A stretch of DNA of 64,000 nucleotides from Pseudarthrobacter sp. SSS035 (GTDB lineage: Bacteria; Actinomycetota; Actinomycetes; Actinomycetales; Micrococcaceae): NCBI RefSeq assembly GCF_023273875.1, contig NZ_CP096882.1, forward strand, positions 1,736,001 through 1,800,000, given 5' to 3'. Every line of letters starts with the position of its first letter. The first letter of the stretch is position 1. The notes below the pieces were generated by a model. It had not been told where the DNA came from, searched no databases, and saw nothing but the letters and a program-made list of their open reading frames with translations. A program made the translations under genes and the position numbers. Positions 50,735 through 60,053 of the stretch are shown piece by piece.

Positions 50735-51001
50735 ATGAGCGAGATGACTGTGACGGACGCGCGGAGCCGGCTTTCGGAGGCCGTCGATACTGCGCGCGTG
50801 AACCACGAACCGGTGTACCTGCTGCGCCGGGGACGCCGCGTGGCCGCGCTGATCGACGCCGGGGATCTCGCCCGCTTGATCGAGGCTGCCGAGGACCTGG
50901 AGGATCTCCGCGCAGCGGCCGCGGCACGGACCGAAATGGCCGATACAGGCGAAGGCCCGGTGCCCTGGGAGGAAGTCAAGGCGGAACTGGGTCTGGTGTG
51001 A
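50735..51001 (+). CDS. Phd/YefM-family antitoxin
   Basis: An 88-residue antitoxin. The N-terminal Phd fold is MTVTDARSRLSEAVDTARVN with the following YLLRRGRRVAALID strand, which binds operator DNA; the acidic C-terminal part (ARTEMADTGEGPVPWEEVKAE) should wrap the toxin. It overlaps the toxin start by 4 bases. Autoregulation of the promoter just upstream is expected from the family. Confidence 0.9.
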   Translation: MSEMTVTDARSRLSEAVDTARVNHEPVYLLRRGRRVAALIDAGDLARLIEAAEDLEDLRAAAAARTEMADTGEGPVPWEEVKAELGLV

Positions 51002-51264
51002 GCTATGCCGTGCAGCTCGCTCCGGCCGCTGTCCGGCCGTTGCGCAAACTTCCGCCCGATGCGCGCCGACGCATCCAAGCCGCCATCGAACTACTCGCCG
51101 AGACACCGCGTCCCCCAGGAGCCAAGAAACTAACCGGAAGCAGCGGCGACTGGCGTGTCCGTACAGGCGATTACCGGATCATCTACGAGATCCTGGACGC
51201 ACAGCTGATCATCCTGGTAGTCGCCATGGGCCACCGGCGCGACATCTACCAACACCAGGGTTAA
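50998..51264 (+). CDS. RelE/ParE-family toxin
   Basis: An 88-residue RelE-like toxin with GTG start (GTGA overlap with the antitoxin stop). The family pattern is clear: AVRPLRKLPPDARRRIQAAIELL helix, KKLTGSSGDWRVRTGDYRIIYEI, and the ending VVAMGHRRDIYQ containing the Arg and Tyr residues of the RelE active site. It should cleave mRNA in the ribosome when freed from the antitoxin. Confidence 0.9.
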   Translation: MSYAVQLAPAAVRPLRKLPPDARRRIQAAIELLAETPRPPGAKKLTGSSGDWRVRTGDYRIIYEILDAQLIILVVAMGHRRDIYQHQG

Positions 51265-51336
51265 GATCATGTGCCCTATTGGGTAAGCCCAGGGATGCGG
51301 GCTTGGATCGCGCCCATAGTGTGCAACGCTGGTTGC

Positions 51337-51759
51337 ATGGATCTGGAGGTGTCGCCCGCGCTCACGATTCCCGCGTCGGAACTCCGCTGGCGGTTCTCAC
51401 GTTCGTCCGGGCCTGGTGGTCAGCACGTCAACACGACGGACAGCCGTGCGGAAGTCTCGTGGAACATCGCCGGCTCCGCCGTCCTCACGGATGACCAGCA
51501 GCAGATGCTCCTCAGGCGGCTCGGACCACGCCTCATTTCCGGCGTGATCACCGTGGCCTCCTCCGAGCAGCGCTCCCAGCTGCGCAACCGCGAGACCGCA
51601 CTGGCGAAGCTCGCCGAGCTTGTAGCGGAGGGCCTGGCACCCGAAGGCCCCCGACGTCGGGCCACCAAACCCACCCGGCGTTCGAACCGCCGTCGCCTCG
51701 CCGCCAAGGAACAGCGGTCGGCGACGAAGCGGCAACGGCAGCGGCCGTCCGCCGAGTAG
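51337..51759 (+). CDS. arfB: ArfB/YaeJ-like peptidyl-tRNA hydrolase
   Basis: A 140-residue ribosome rescue factor. It has the release-factor catalytic motif SSGPGGQHVNTTDSRAE with GGQ at 27-29, lacks the codon-recognition domain, and ends in a basic tail (about residues 105-137, rich in Arg and Lys) that enters the mRNA channel of stalled ribosomes. The ATG at 51337 is chosen because conserved sequence starts soon after it; the open frame extends 22 codons upstream. Confidence 0.9.
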   Translation: MDLEVSPALTIPASELRWRFSRSSGPGGQHVNTTDSRAEVSWNIAGSAVLTDDQQQMLLRRLGPRLISGVITVASSEQRSQLRNRETALAKLAELVAEGLAPEGPRRRATKPTRRSNRRRLAAKEQRSATKRQRQRPSAE

Positions 51760-51813
51760 CACCGCCCCCGGCCTGGCGCCGGCGGCACCAAGCGGCGATC
51801 CCGCCGTCGAGCC

Positions 51814-52884
51814 CTATCCCTGCGGATTTCCGCCCGTTGCGGCAGAGGCGGCAGAGGCGGCTTCGCCGACGCGGCGCACCCAAGCATGCGCACCCCAGAT
51901 GAACAGCAGCAGCGCCACGAGGACCAGCCCGGCGTGGCCCAAGTCGAGTTCGGCCAGGAACGTGGTCACCGGGTCGGTAAGTCCGAGCAGCCCGTGCAAG
52001 ATCCCGGCGATCGTGATGGCCGAGATGAACAGGGCAGAGGCCGCGGAAACGCCCGTGATGACCATGTTGAAACCGATACGGCGCTTGGGGTCCACAACCG
52101 CGCTTCGGTACATCTTCATCATCGCGACGCCGTTCACCGTGTCGCATAATGTCATCGCCGCCATGAAGCCAAAAGGCAGGGCCATCAGCGCCACCGGGGA
52201 GATGCCGGCGAGGGCGGCCGTCGCTGTGAGGAGCAGGAACGCGATGGTCGAGGCCGTGTCGAAGCCGAGGCCGAAGAGGAACCCCAGGACGAAGATGTCG
52301 CGTGGGCGGTTGACGCGGGAGAGCGGTTTGTCGAGCAGGCGGGCCACGAGTCCGGTCGGGGCTAGCGCTTCACGGGTGACGGTCGCGCCGTCCTTGACCC
52401 GCCGGTACAGCAACGCGGTCCGCCGGAACGCGGCGGCGTTGTAGACACCGATGGTCAGCAGGAACAGCCCCGAAACGGATGCCCCGGTAATGCTCAGAAC
52501 CACATTCGCAGTGGATCCGTCATTCAGCGCGTCCTGAATTATGCCGGCACCACTGACCACAAGCACCCCGGCAAGCACAACCACCATGCTGTGGCCCATG
52601 CTGAAGGCGAAGCCCACGCTGACGGGGCTGCGGCCCTGGGCGGCGAAGCGGCGGGTGGAGTTGTCGATCGCCGCAATGTGGTCCCAGTCGTAGCTGTGCT
52701 TCACACCGGCCAGGTAAGCCGTGATGAGCAGGCCGATTACCACAGGGTTGTGGTTTGTGCGCAGCGAATCGGCCAGCAGCGCGAGCATGACGATGTGGAG
52801 GGCGGCGACTGCCGCGAAGGTGACCGCCAACCGGCGGGCCGTCGGGAGGGCTTCCCGCTCGTGGTGGTTCAACAGGGCTTTCAT
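51814..52884 (-). CDS. nickel/cobalt permease, NiCoT (HoxN/NixA) family
   Basis: A 356-residue integral membrane permease. The NiCoT signature H-x4-D-H is His63-SYDW-Asp68-His69 in membrane helix 2, followed by further family motifs GFAFSMGHSMVVV and LGFLFGLGFDTAS. About eight membrane segments. Its start codon immediately follows the stop of ureD, so it is the last gene of the urease operon and should supply nickel to the enzyme. Confidence 0.93.
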   Translation of the reverse strand: MKALLNHHEREALPTARRLAVTFAAVAALHIVMLALLADSLRTNHNPVVIGLLITAYLAGVKHSYDWDHIAAIDNSTRRFAAQGRSPVSVGFAFSMGHSMVVVLAGVLVVSGAGIIQDALNDGSTANVVLSITGASVSGLFLLTIGVYNAAAFRRTALLYRRVKDGATVTREALAPTGLVARLLDKPLSRVNRPRDIFVLGFLFGLGFDTASTIAFLLLTATAALAGISPVALMALPFGFMAAMTLCDTVNGVAMMKMYRSAVVDPKRRIGFNMVITGVSAASALFISAITIAGILHGLLGLTDPVTTFLAELDLGHAGLVLVALLLFIWGAHAWVRRVGEAASAASAATGGNPQG

Positions 52885-53754
52885 TTAGTACTTTCGAAGG
52901 TTGAGGCGGGGCTGGCCGTGCCAGCGGAACCGCAGAAAATCGATGCCGGCGCGGATGACGGCGTCCAGCGGCTCGGTGGCGTGGGACAGTGCCCGGATGG
53001 CCAGGCCGCCGTCGAGCAGTGTCATTCCCAGGCTGCAGCCGTCGGCAAGCGGCACCAGCAGCTCATGCAGCTCGTTCAGCAGCGCGGCGTCCACGCGGGC
53101 ATCCATGACCAGGAGGGAACCGACGTGCGTGTAGTCCTCAAGGAAGGCCATGCCGTCTATCGGGGCGGCACCGGTCAGCGGACGGATCAGAAGGTTGTCG
53201 AGCACCGCCAGGCGCCCGTCGACCGAGATCTCGTTCCGCAGCCGAATTTCGTCGTAGCCAAACAGGGCGCCGTCCGGTGACCAGCCCGGGGTGACGATCT
53301 CGGCCATCACCAGCGAGGCGCTGCCGTGCATCTCAATCACCGTGGCCTGCCGGTAGGTCGCCCCGCGGTAAGCGATCAGGGGGTCGGGCACAGATTCCAG
53401 GCTCGCGTCGGGGCCGAGCCGGATGTGCGTCCGCTGTTCGGCGCGGGTCCCGGGAGTGCGGTAGACCTTCGTCGCTGACTGTGTGGTCAGCAGGAGCCGG
53501 GCCCCTGTTTCCACAGTGATGTCGATTTCATACTCGTCGCCACCGACGTACCCGCCCCCGGGATTGACCACCACGTAGCAGACCTGGCCGGTGTCATCGA
53601 GGTAGTGCGGGCGCAGGATGCGCAGCGCGCCCTGGTGGTACTGGCTCGTGGCGATGCAGCGGTCGCCCCGCACACCCACGGTGAGGGCGAGCGTACCGGC
53701 GAGCGCGACGGCGGCGCGGCGCACCGGGAGTTCGGGCGCCGGCGCACCCGTCAC
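52885..53754 (-). CDS. ureD: urease accessory protein UreD
   Basis: A 289-residue UreD/UreH chaperone that binds apo-urease and scaffolds UreF and UreG during nickel insertion. Typical blocks: [48 protein letters not shown] and [14 protein letters not shown]. It overlaps ureG by 4 bases. Confidence 0.95.
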   Translation of the reverse strand: MTGAPAPELPVRRAAVALAGTLALTVGVRGDRCIATSQYHQGALRILRPHYLDDTGQVCYVVVNPGGGYVGGDEYEIDITVETGARLLLTTQSATKVYRTPGTRAEQRTHIRLGPDASLESVPDPLIAYRGATYRQATVIEMHGSASLVMAEIVTPGWSPDGALFGYDEIRLRNEISVDGRLAVLDNLLIRPLTGAAPIDGMAFLEDYTHVGSLLVMDARVDAALLNELHELLVPLADGCSLGMTLLDGGLAIRALSHATEPLDAVIRAGIDFLRFRWHGQPRLNLRKY

Positions 53755-54365
53755 TGGCGGAGATCAAGCATGAGCACGTCGCGCCTGATCCAGTTGATGA
53801 CGTGCTCCAGGCCTTCGTCGGTCTTGAGGTTCGTGAAGCAGTAGGGCTTGTTGCCGCGGAACTCGAGCGTGTCCGCCTCCATCACGGAGAGGTCGGCACC
53901 CACATACGGGGCCAGGTCCTTTTTGTTGATGATGAAGAAGTCGGACTTGATCATGCCCTGGCCGGCCTTGCGCGGGATTTTTTCGCCCTGCGCCACGTCG
54001 ATGATGTAGATCGAGAAGTCCACGAGCTCCGGGCTGAACGTGGCCGAAAGGTTGTCTCCCCCGCTTTCGATGAAGACGACTTCGAGGCCGGGGTGGCGCA
54101 GCCGCAGCTCCTCTACAGCGGCCGAGTTCATCGACGTATCCTCCCGGATGGCCGTGTGCGGGCAGCCGCCGGTTTCGATGCCGATGATGCGGTCCAGTGG
54201 CAGGATCCCGGTGGCCGCGAGGATCTTGGCGTCCTCGATGGTGTAGATGTCGTTGGTGATCGCGGCCATCGAGATCTCGGCGCTGAGGTGGCGGGTCAGG
54301 CGTTCCACGAGTTGGGTCTTGCCTGCGCCGACAGGACCGCCGACGCCGATTTTGATGAGATTCAT
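53751..54365 (-). CDS. ureG: urease accessory GTPase UreG
   Basis: A 204-residue SIMIBI GTPase coupling GTP hydrolysis to nickel delivery. P-loop [12 protein letters not shown] at about residues 7-18, the nickel-binding Cys-Pro-His in [28 protein letters not shown] and the [13 protein letters not shown] guanine-specificity motif are intact. It lies 42 bases after ureF. Confidence 0.96.
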   Translation of the reverse strand: MNLIKIGVGGPVGAGKTQLVERLTRHLSAEISMAAITNDIYTIEDAKILAATGILPLDRIIGIETGGCPHTAIREDTSMNSAAVEELRLRHPGLEVVFIESGGDNLSATFSPELVDFSIYIIDVAQGEKIPRKAGQGMIKSDFFIINKKDLAPYVGADLSVMEADTLEFRGNKPYCFTNLKTDEGLEHVINWIRRDVLMLDLRQ

Positions 54366-54407
54366 GATGCTCCTTGCTAAATATTGGGTGCGGCGAACCG
54401 CGGACTG

Positions 54408-55118
54408 CTAAGACATAAACATGCGGACGCGCTGGCGTTCGTGGCGCATCTGGGCGATTTCCAGGCCCGGGGCCGTGATCCCGAAGTCGTCGGCATCCAG
54501 TGCCTGGATCCGGTGGACGGCATCCATGATCTTGGGATGCGTTCCCAGCAGCACACGCTGCCCGGCGTCCTGCCCGATGGGGATGGCCCGGATGGCGTTT
54601 TGCGTCAGGGACGTGACCGCCGTGAAGAGGTAGCTCGCGAGCAATTCCTCCAGCGGGACGCCCAACTGCCGGCCGGCGACACCGAACGCGACCGCCGGAT
54701 GCCCGGCGCAACGCCCGGATCCGACGTCGGCCGCGTAGCCCGCGAGCCGGGCACCTGGCGCCACGGTTCCGGCGATGGCCAGCATCCGTGCGCCCATCTT
54801 GGTCCCCGCCTCGCGCACCTCACGGGGCAGCGCCGCCGCGGCGATCATCCGGTCGACCCGGGCAATGTCGTCCGCCGAGGATGCCTCGTACGCCAGGCGC
54901 AGGGCGAACCCGTCACTGTAGGTCAGCTGGATGCTCACGAACTGGCTCAACCAGCTGGCGAAACTCGCTTCGCCGTCGATGAGGCCACGTTCCAGGAACG
55001 TTTCCATACCGAAGGAATGGCTGAACCCGCCGGTGGGGAGCGCGGAATCAGAGAGCTGCAACAGCGGCAGCAGGTACGACGGTGGCTCGTTCACGCGCTC
55101 AGTGGGTGTGTTCGGCAT
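54408..55118 (-). CDS. ureF: urease accessory protein UreF
   Basis: A 236-residue UreF, the all-helical activator that gates UreG in the urease maturation complex. Family blocks: LLPLLQLSDSALPTGGFSHS, GMETFLERG, and AVTSLTQNAIRAIPIGQ. The ATG at 55118 overlaps ureE by 20 bases and lacks a clear ribosome binding site; a GTG at 55094 just after the ureE stop is an alternative. Confidence 0.93.
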   Translation of the reverse strand: MPNTPTERVNEPPSYLLPLLQLSDSALPTGGFSHSFGMETFLERGLIDGEASFASWLSQFVSIQLTYSDGFALRLAYEASSADDIARVDRMIAAAALPREVREAGTKMGARMLAIAGTVAPGARLAGYAADVGSGRCAGHPAVAFGVAGRQLGVPLEELLASYLFTAVTSLTQNAIRAIPIGQDAGQRVLLGTHPKIMDAVHRIQALDADDFGITAPGLEIAQMRHERQRVRMFMS

Positions 55119-55584
55119 GGCGGAACGGCACGGGCACCACACGTTCCTGGCGCGAGTACGGCACACCAACGTGGATCAGGTAATCCTCGATCGTGTGGTC
55201 GTACTGCACCACCATCACCTCGGCGGCATATTCACTGTCGGCGTCGAAAAACTGCGCCTGCATGTGCCGGTTGCCGAGGTTGTGCGCAACAACCCCCATT
55301 TCACGGATGCTGCGCGCGGCGATAACAAGGACGTCGGTTGCCAGCGCAGTCACCACGATAACTGTTTTGTCGTCGCGGAACAGGATGTCGCCGTCGCGGA
55401 GATCCCGCACCGGGCCCGCGGCATCGCTGAGCCGGATGCCCAGTTCACGGCCGTGGTCGGTGGTCACCCGCTGGATTTTCTTGACGAGTTCCGCGCTCGG
55501 CAGGAGGACCTGCTCCTCGTGGAGGCCGGCCAATTCGTCGTCGGGGAGATCGTGCCGGTTGGCGATGACGTGGTCGATGATCAT
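55099..55584 (-). CDS. ureE: urease accessory protein UreE
   Basis: A 161-residue nickel metallochaperone. N-terminal part RVTTDHGRELGIRL belongs to the UreE peptide-binding domain and AHNLGNRHMQAQFF contains the conserved dimer-interface His that binds nickel. The C-terminal tail is short (HAEHTH), with only two or three His rather than a long His-rich tail. AAGGGGG lies five bases before the ATG. Confidence 0.94.
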   Translation of the reverse strand: MIIDHVIANRHDLPDDELAGLHEEQVLLPSAELVKKIQRVTTDHGRELGIRLSDAAGPVRDLRDGDILFRDDKTVIVVTALATDVLVIAARSIREMGVVAHNLGNRHMQAQFFDADSEYAAEVMVVQYDHTIEDYLIHVGVPYSRQERVVPVPFRHAEHTH

Positions 55585-55608
55585 ATATGCCCCCTTAGGG
55601 ATACGTGT

Positions 55609-57321
55609 CTAAAAGAGGAAGTAGCGCTGCGCCATGGGCAGCACCGTTGAAGGCTCCGCCGTGATTGGCTCGCCGTCGACAGTCACCTCGTAAGTTTCCG
55701 GGTCAACGCCGATGTCCGGCGTCTCGCCGTTGTGCTTCATATCTGCCTTGGTGAGGGTACGGACACCGCTCACCGGCCGGATCACGCGGCGCAGGCCCAG
55801 CTGCTCGGGGACTCCGGCGGCTATGGCGGCCTTGGAAAGAAACGTGATCGAGGAGGCATGTACCGCGGTGCCGAGCGCCCCGAAATTGCCGCGGAGGGTG
55901 CGTGGCTGCGGCGTGGGGATCGAGGCGTTGGGATCCCCCATAACGCTCATGACCGCTTGCCCGCCCTTGAGCACGAGCTCGGGCTTGACCCCAAAGAACA
56001 TCGGGTCCCAGAGCACGAGGTCGGCGAATTTTCCCTCCTCGATGCTTCCGACCGCGTCCGCGATGCCGTGGGCGATCGCCGGGTTGATGGTGTATTTGGC
56101 CACGTAGCGCTTGAGCCGGAAGTTGTCTCCCACCGCGGGGTCGCCGTCGAGCTTTCCGCGTTGGCGCTTCATGGCGTCCGCTACCTGCCAGGTGCGCAGG
56201 ACCACCTCGCCGACCCGGCCCATGGCCTGGGAATCGGAGCTGGTGATGGAGAAGATGCCCATGTCATGCAGCACGTCCTCCGCGGCGATGGTTTCCTTGC
56301 GGATACGCGAATCGGCGAAGGCCACATCTTCGGGGATGTCCGGGCTCAGGTGGTGGCAGACCATCAGCATGTCGAGGTGTTCGTCGATGGTGTTGACCGT
56401 GTACGGCAGGGTGGGATTGGTCGACGCCGGCAGGACGTTGGGCAGCGCCGCGATCTTGATGATGTCCGGGGCATGCCCGCCGCCGGCGCCTTCGGTGTGG
56501 AACGTGTGGATGACCCGGCCGCCGATGGCCCGGATGGTGTCTTCGACGAAGCCGCACTCGTTGAGGGTGTCGGAGTGGATGGCCACCTGCACGTCATACT
56601 CGTCAGCCACGCGCAGCGACATGTCGATCGAGGACGTGGTGGCGCCCCAGTCTTCGTGCACCTTCAGCCCGATGGCACCCGCCCGGATCTGCTCCGCGAG
56701 GGGCTCCATTGCGCTGGCGTGGCCTTTGCCGAGCAGGCCGACATTGATGGGGAGGTTCTCCACGGCTTGAAGCATGCGTGAAATGTGCCAGGCGCCCGGC
56801 GTCACGGTGGTGGCCTTGCTCGCGTCGCTCGGTCCGGTGCCGCCGCCGATCAGGGTGGTGACTCCCGACGCCAGCGCCACCGGCACCTGGTCGGGGCTCA
56901 CGAAGTGCACGTGCGTATCAATGCCGCCTGCGGTGAGGATCTTGCCCTCACCCGCGATGATGTCGGTGGCGACGCCGATCGTGATGTTCACGCCCCGGGA
57001 AATCTGGGGGTTACCGGCCTTGCCGATTTTGAAGATGTGCCCGTCCCGGAGGGCCACATCGGCCTTGTAGATGCCGGTGTAGTCAAACACGATCACGTTC
57101 GTGATCACGGTGTCCGGGATGTCCTCGTCCCGGACCAGCTGCCCGTTCTGGCCCATGCCGTCACGGATCACCTTGCCGCCGCCAAACACCACCTCTTCAC
57201 CGTAGTTGGTGTGATCGTGCTCAATCTCGAGGAACAGATCAGTGTCGGCCAGGCGGACGGCGTCGCCCGTGGTGGGGCCGTAGAGGTCCGAGTACTGTTT
57301 GCGGCTCAGCTCGAAGCTCAT
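55609..57321 (-). CDS. ureC: urease subunit alpha
   Basis: The 570-residue catalytic subunit hydrolysing urea to ammonia and carbamate. All nickel-site residues are present: His137 and His139 (DTHVHF), carbamylated Lys220 (GLKVHEDWG), His249 (AIHSD), His275 ([12 protein letters not shown]) and Asp363 (SSDSQAMG); catalytic His323 is in VCHHLSPD of the mobile flap. Numbering is three higher than in Klebsiella urease. It overlaps ureB by 4 bases. Confidence 0.98.
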   Translation of the reverse strand: MSFELSRKQYSDLYGPTTGDAVRLADTDLFLEIEHDHTNYGEEVVFGGGKVIRDGMGQNGQLVRDEDIPDTVITNVIVFDYTGIYKADVALRDGHIFKIGKAGNPQISRGVNITIGVATDIIAGEGKILTAGGIDTHVHFVSPDQVPVALASGVTTLIGGGTGPSDASKATTVTPGAWHISRMLQAVENLPINVGLLGKGHASAMEPLAEQIRAGAIGLKVHEDWGATTSSIDMSLRVADEYDVQVAIHSDTLNECGFVEDTIRAIGGRVIHTFHTEGAGGGHAPDIIKIAALPNVLPASTNPTLPYTVNTIDEHLDMLMVCHHLSPDIPEDVAFADSRIRKETIAAEDVLHDMGIFSITSSDSQAMGRVGEVVLRTWQVADAMKRQRGKLDGDPAVGDNFRLKRYVAKYTINPAIAHGIADAVGSIEEGKFADLVLWDPMFFGVKPELVLKGGQAVMSVMGDPNASIPTPQPRTLRGNFGALGTAVHASSITFLSKAAIAAGVPEQLGLRRVIRPVSGVRTLTKADMKHNGETPDIGVDPETYEVTVDGEPITAEPSTVLPMAQRYFLF

Positions 57322-57665
57322 TTGGTGTCGTCCTGCAGGGAGATCAGGCCGCGGCTCGGCTCAAGCGGGCCGTTGATGCGGTCCCGGAATCCGAACACCG
57401 CACGCTCGCCCGAGAGAGCGAGCAAGTTGACCGTCTTGGCATCACCGGGCTCGAAGCGCACAGCGGTGCCCGCCGGGATGTCCAGCCGGAAGCCGTGGGC
57501 CGCATCCCGGTCGAACTCGAGGGCATCGTTCACCTCGAAGAAATGATAGTGGGACCCCACCTGAATGGGGCGGTCACCGCGATTGATCACGCTGAGGGCG
57601 CGGGGAATAAGGCCCGCATTACACGTAACGGGCTCCGGGCGGAGGATGTATTCGCCGGGTTTCAT
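57318..57665 (-). CDS. ureB: urease subunit beta
   Basis: A 115-residue structural subunit with the family blocks [42 protein letters not shown] and [18 protein letters not shown] precedes the ATG. It lies 15 bases after ureA and overlaps ureC. Confidence 0.97.
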   Translation of the reverse strand: MKPGEYILRPEPVTCNAGLIPRALSVINRGDRPIQVGSHYHFFEVNDALEFDRDAAHGFRLDIPAGTAVRFEPGDAKTVNLLALSGERAVFGFRDRINGPLEPSRGLISLQDDTK

Positions 57666-57680
57666 GGGGTTCTCCTTCGC

Positions 57681-57983
57681 CTAGCGAATGGGATTGTGCA
57701 CGGTGACGAGCTTGGTGCCGTCAGGGAACGTCGCTTCGACCTGGACGTTATGGATCATGTCGGCGACGCCTTCCATGACATCTTCCCTGGTCAGGATGGT
57801 GGTGCCATAGCTCATGAGGTCCGCGACCCGGCGTCCGTCGCGGGCGCCCTCCACCAGCTCATAGGTAAGAATCGCGATGGATTCCGGATGGTTGAGCTTA
57901 AGTCCGCGCTTCTGCCGCCGTCGTGCAAGATCGGCAGCAACCACGATCATCAGTTTTTCGCTTTCGCGTGGCGTTAGATGCAT
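57681..57983 (-). CDS. ureA: urease subunit gamma
   Basis: A 100-residue structural subunit, first gene of the operon ureABCEFGD-nickel permease. Typical sequence: [41 protein letters not shown], and [22 protein letters not shown] precedes the ATG. A palindrome 18 bases upstream may be an operator. Confidence 0.97.
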   Translation of the reverse strand: MHLTPRESEKLMIVVAADLARRRQKRGLKLNHPESIAILTYELVEGARDGRRVADLMSYGTTILTREDVMEGVADMIHNVQVEATFPDGTKLVTVHNPIR

Positions 57984-58000
57984 TAAAGCCTCCCAATCAT

Positions 58001-58016
58001 TCGCGATAAATCGCGA
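58001..58016. promoter_or_regulatory. TCGCGA-TAAA-TCGCGA before ureA
   Basis: Two TCGCGA half-sites, each itself palindromic, separated by TAAA, 18 bases upstream of ureA. Possible operator for urease control; it does not resemble the GlnR or AmtR consensus. Could equally be a hairpin in the leader mRNA. Confidence 0.4.
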
Positions 58017-58131
58017 GTTCCCACTCGTTATCTACAACCGGCCAAAGAGGCGACCGGGAGGCCCGTGGATGACTGAAGACTATCAGAATCATGCCAGGGC
58101 ACCGCCAGCCAAAGCCGTCGAATTTAGCAGG

Positions 58132-58518
58132 TCAGGCCCGCACCCATTCCCGCACCAGCGCAACAAATTCGTCCTGCTGGGCTGCCGCCGCTTCCGCGCT
58201 GGGAAAAATCACCTGGCCCCGGTCTTGCCCGATCATTTCCAAAAGCCCGCTCCATTTCGACGCATCAAAAGGAAAGTCATCCTCGATCGTCTTCGCGCCG
58301 CGGTGAAAAATCAGCTGCACGTGATGCAGCGGCCGCAAGTTGAACGTGACTCGGTCGACAGAGTTGAAGCAGAAGCTCGGCGCCCTCCACTTAATGCGCT
58401 CCGTGATTGCGTCATCCGCGTCCAGGATGGCGACCCGAAGGCGCTCGATCACCGGCTTCAGCGGGTGGTCCAGTGACTCAAGAAAAGAGTCAACCGCCGT
58501 GTTTCGATTTAGTGTCAT
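58132..58518 (-). CDS. DUF1801-family protein
   Basis: A 128-residue protein of the YdhG/DUF1801 type: FLESLDHPLKPVIERLRVAI, then ITERIKWRAPSFCFNSVDRVTF and a final helix DEFVALVREWVRA. The family fold is known (alpha/beta, iron-chaperone-like) but no reaction is established. It stands alone upstream of the urease operon and on the same strand, with about 150 bases between. Confidence 0.82.
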   Translation of the reverse strand: MTLNRNTAVDSFLESLDHPLKPVIERLRVAILDADDAITERIKWRAPSFCFNSVDRVTFNLRPLHHVQLIFHRGAKTIEDDFPFDASKWSGLLEMIGQDRGQVIFPSAEAAAAQQDEFVALVREWVRA

Positions 58519-58695
58519 GAAGCATATTCAAACACTTTCCTCTTCCGACTCCGACGGCGGGGATCCCGGCTGCGCCGCAGGCCGTAGTACTAGAGTGTGT
58601 TTCATCTGGGGATCGGGTAGTTTCCGCGGCCCCGGGATCCGCGGTGATGCTGCCGCCGGGTTGTGACTGTTGTTTCGTTCAAGCAAAGGATGATC

Positions 58696-58917
58696 ATGGC
58701 CGTTTCAATTGAGCTGGGCAAGAAACTCGACAAGGACTACGAGAACAAGAGCCTGGAGGAAGTCCTGGACGCCCCGCCGTCCGCCCTGGCCGGCCTCACG
58801 GACAAGCACGACGAACTCCTTGCCGGCCTCGGGATCAAAACGGTCCGGGAGCTCGGCAGCAACAAGTACTTCGCCCTGGCAGGCGTCCTGGTGGCCCTGT
58901 CCAACCACGTCGACTGA
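58696..58917 (+). CDS. small conserved-looking protein, 73 residues
   Basis: A 73-residue protein, MAVSIELGKKLDKDYENKSL at the N-terminus, then a segment LLAGLGIKTVRELGSNKYFA that looks like a helix-hairpin-helix element (L-x-x-LGI-x-T-V-x-x-L). The ATG at 58696 follows AAAGGA; a GTG-initiated longer form from 58663 is less likely. A strong terminator follows, supporting a real, separately transcribed gene. Function unknown. Confidence 0.75.
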   Translation: MAVSIELGKKLDKDYENKSLEEVLDAPPSALAGLTDKHDELLAGLGIKTVRELGSNKYFALAGVLVALSNHVD

Positions 58918-58936
58918 AGCACCTCCACACGCCAGG

Positions 58937-58971
58937 AAGGTCCGGCCGCGTGAGAACGCCGGCCGGACCTT
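58937..58971 (+). terminator. intrinsic terminator after the small protein gene
   Basis: Perfect 12-bp arms AAGGTCCGGCCG / CGGCCGGACCTT with an 11-base loop, 19 bases after the stop. The T-tract is only TTT. The following 145 bases up to the rhodanese gene show no feature. Confidence 0.75.
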
Positions 58972-59116
58972 TCGCTGGAACCTGGCATGCCCGAACGGCT
59001 CAGCCGATCAGCGCCAGCACAGCTCCTGCGTTCACAACCGGAACGGCGGCCTGCTCGATGAGAAAGTCCGGCGCAAGCCCCTGACCACCTTCGATGGAGA
59101 CCACCGCTTCCTCACA

Positions 59117-59560
59117 TTACGGGCTAGATGCTGTTTCACCGTCTACAGGATGTTTTTGGGCCGTCACCAGCGGGTCAGCTGCTGAGGACATCGGTCTGCC
59201 GGATATTTCAACTGGAAGGCCGTTTCTGGCCCAATACTCCATGCCGCCCATCATCTCTTGGACCGAGTAGCCGAGATTGGCGAAAGCCAACGCTGCAAGT
59301 GTGCTGCCATTGCAGCCGGGACCCCAGGAGTAGACCACTATTTTCCTGTCGAGCGGAATCAATTGCCGCGCACGACGCTCAACGTCAGCAGTAGGCAGAT
59401 GGAGCGCCCCAGGAACGTGGCCGTGGTCCCACGATTCGCGACGACGTGAGTCGACAAGGACGAATCCCCCTCCGTCTAACGCATCGGCAACAGCCATGAC
59501 GTCGATTTCGTGGCGGAGCTTGGCCAGAAAAAACGCGCTTGCAGATTCCAATACTTTCAA
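59117..59560 (-). CDS. rhodanese-like domain protein
   Basis: A 147-residue single rhodanese domain: VLVDSRRRESWDHGHVPGALHLP, then active-site loop SWGPGCNGSTLAA with Cys83 as the sulfur acceptor, and MMGGMEYWARNGLPVE. The active-site loop is slightly longer than in sulfurtransferase GlpE. It may transfer sulfane sulfur or detoxify; no pathway partner is adjacent. Confidence 0.88.
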   Translation of the reverse strand: MKVLESASAFFLAKLRHEIDVMAVADALDGGGFVLVDSRRRESWDHGHVPGALHLPTADVERRARQLIPLDRKIVVYSWGPGCNGSTLAALAFANLGYSVQEMMGGMEYWARNGLPVEISGRPMSSAADPLVTAQKHPVDGETASSP

Positions 59561-59625
59561 CTCCTCTGTCGAATTGGGACGAGTGAGGCTTTATCGAATA
59601 AGTGATCCTCGCGTTGGGCGCGGAG

Positions 59626-60048
59626 TCAGTCGTTGTGGAGTACCCCAACGGTCAGGATGAGGTTGCCGAATCGCCGGGTGTCTCCGCTGACCAGGCAGAG
59701 TGCGATGTCTTCGGACCGCCCCACTTCGTACAGCTCACTGCGGGATACCCAGTTGATGGGAGTGTCGCCAAGGATGTCTAAGAGTTCGGCGTGGACCTCC
59801 GCCGGTAGGTGCTCGTCCGGAACCCTTGGCAGCTCTGCTGACTCGACCGGAATGGCTGCAACTATGCGCTGGGCGATAAATGAAACGGTGGGCTCACCCG
59901 CAATCAGGGCCAGCCGGACTATGGGGGCTCCTTGCCGAACGGCTGTTGCCACGGGGTAATGGGCGTCGGTGATGATAATTTTCGACCCGTGACCTGCACT
60001 GGCGAGGGCTGCCAGCACTCCTGGGTGCTTTATTTCTCCGCGAATCAT
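59626..60048 (-). CDS. RbsD/FucU-family sugar mutarotase
   Basis: A 140-residue RbsD/FucU protein, which interconverts pyranose/furanose or anomeric forms of ribose or fucose. The N-terminal pattern HPGVLAALASAGHGSKIIITDAHYP contains His20 and Asp28-x-His30, active-site-type residues of the family. The ATG at 60048 lies five bases after the SDR stop; a longer frame overlapping the SDR gene has no conserved content. It probably serves the divergent sugar importer. Confidence 0.87.
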   Translation of the reverse strand: MIRGEIKHPGVLAALASAGHGSKIIITDAHYPVATAVRQGAPIVRLALIAGEPTVSFIAQRIVAAIPVESAELPRVPDEHLPAEVHAELLDILGDTPINWVSRSELYEVGRSEDIALCLVSGDTRRFGNLILTVGVLHND

Positions 60049-60053
60049 AAGGC

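Noticed and set aside
55732..56781. 349-codon plus-strand frame
   Set aside because: Antisense to ureC, whose active-site residues are all intact.
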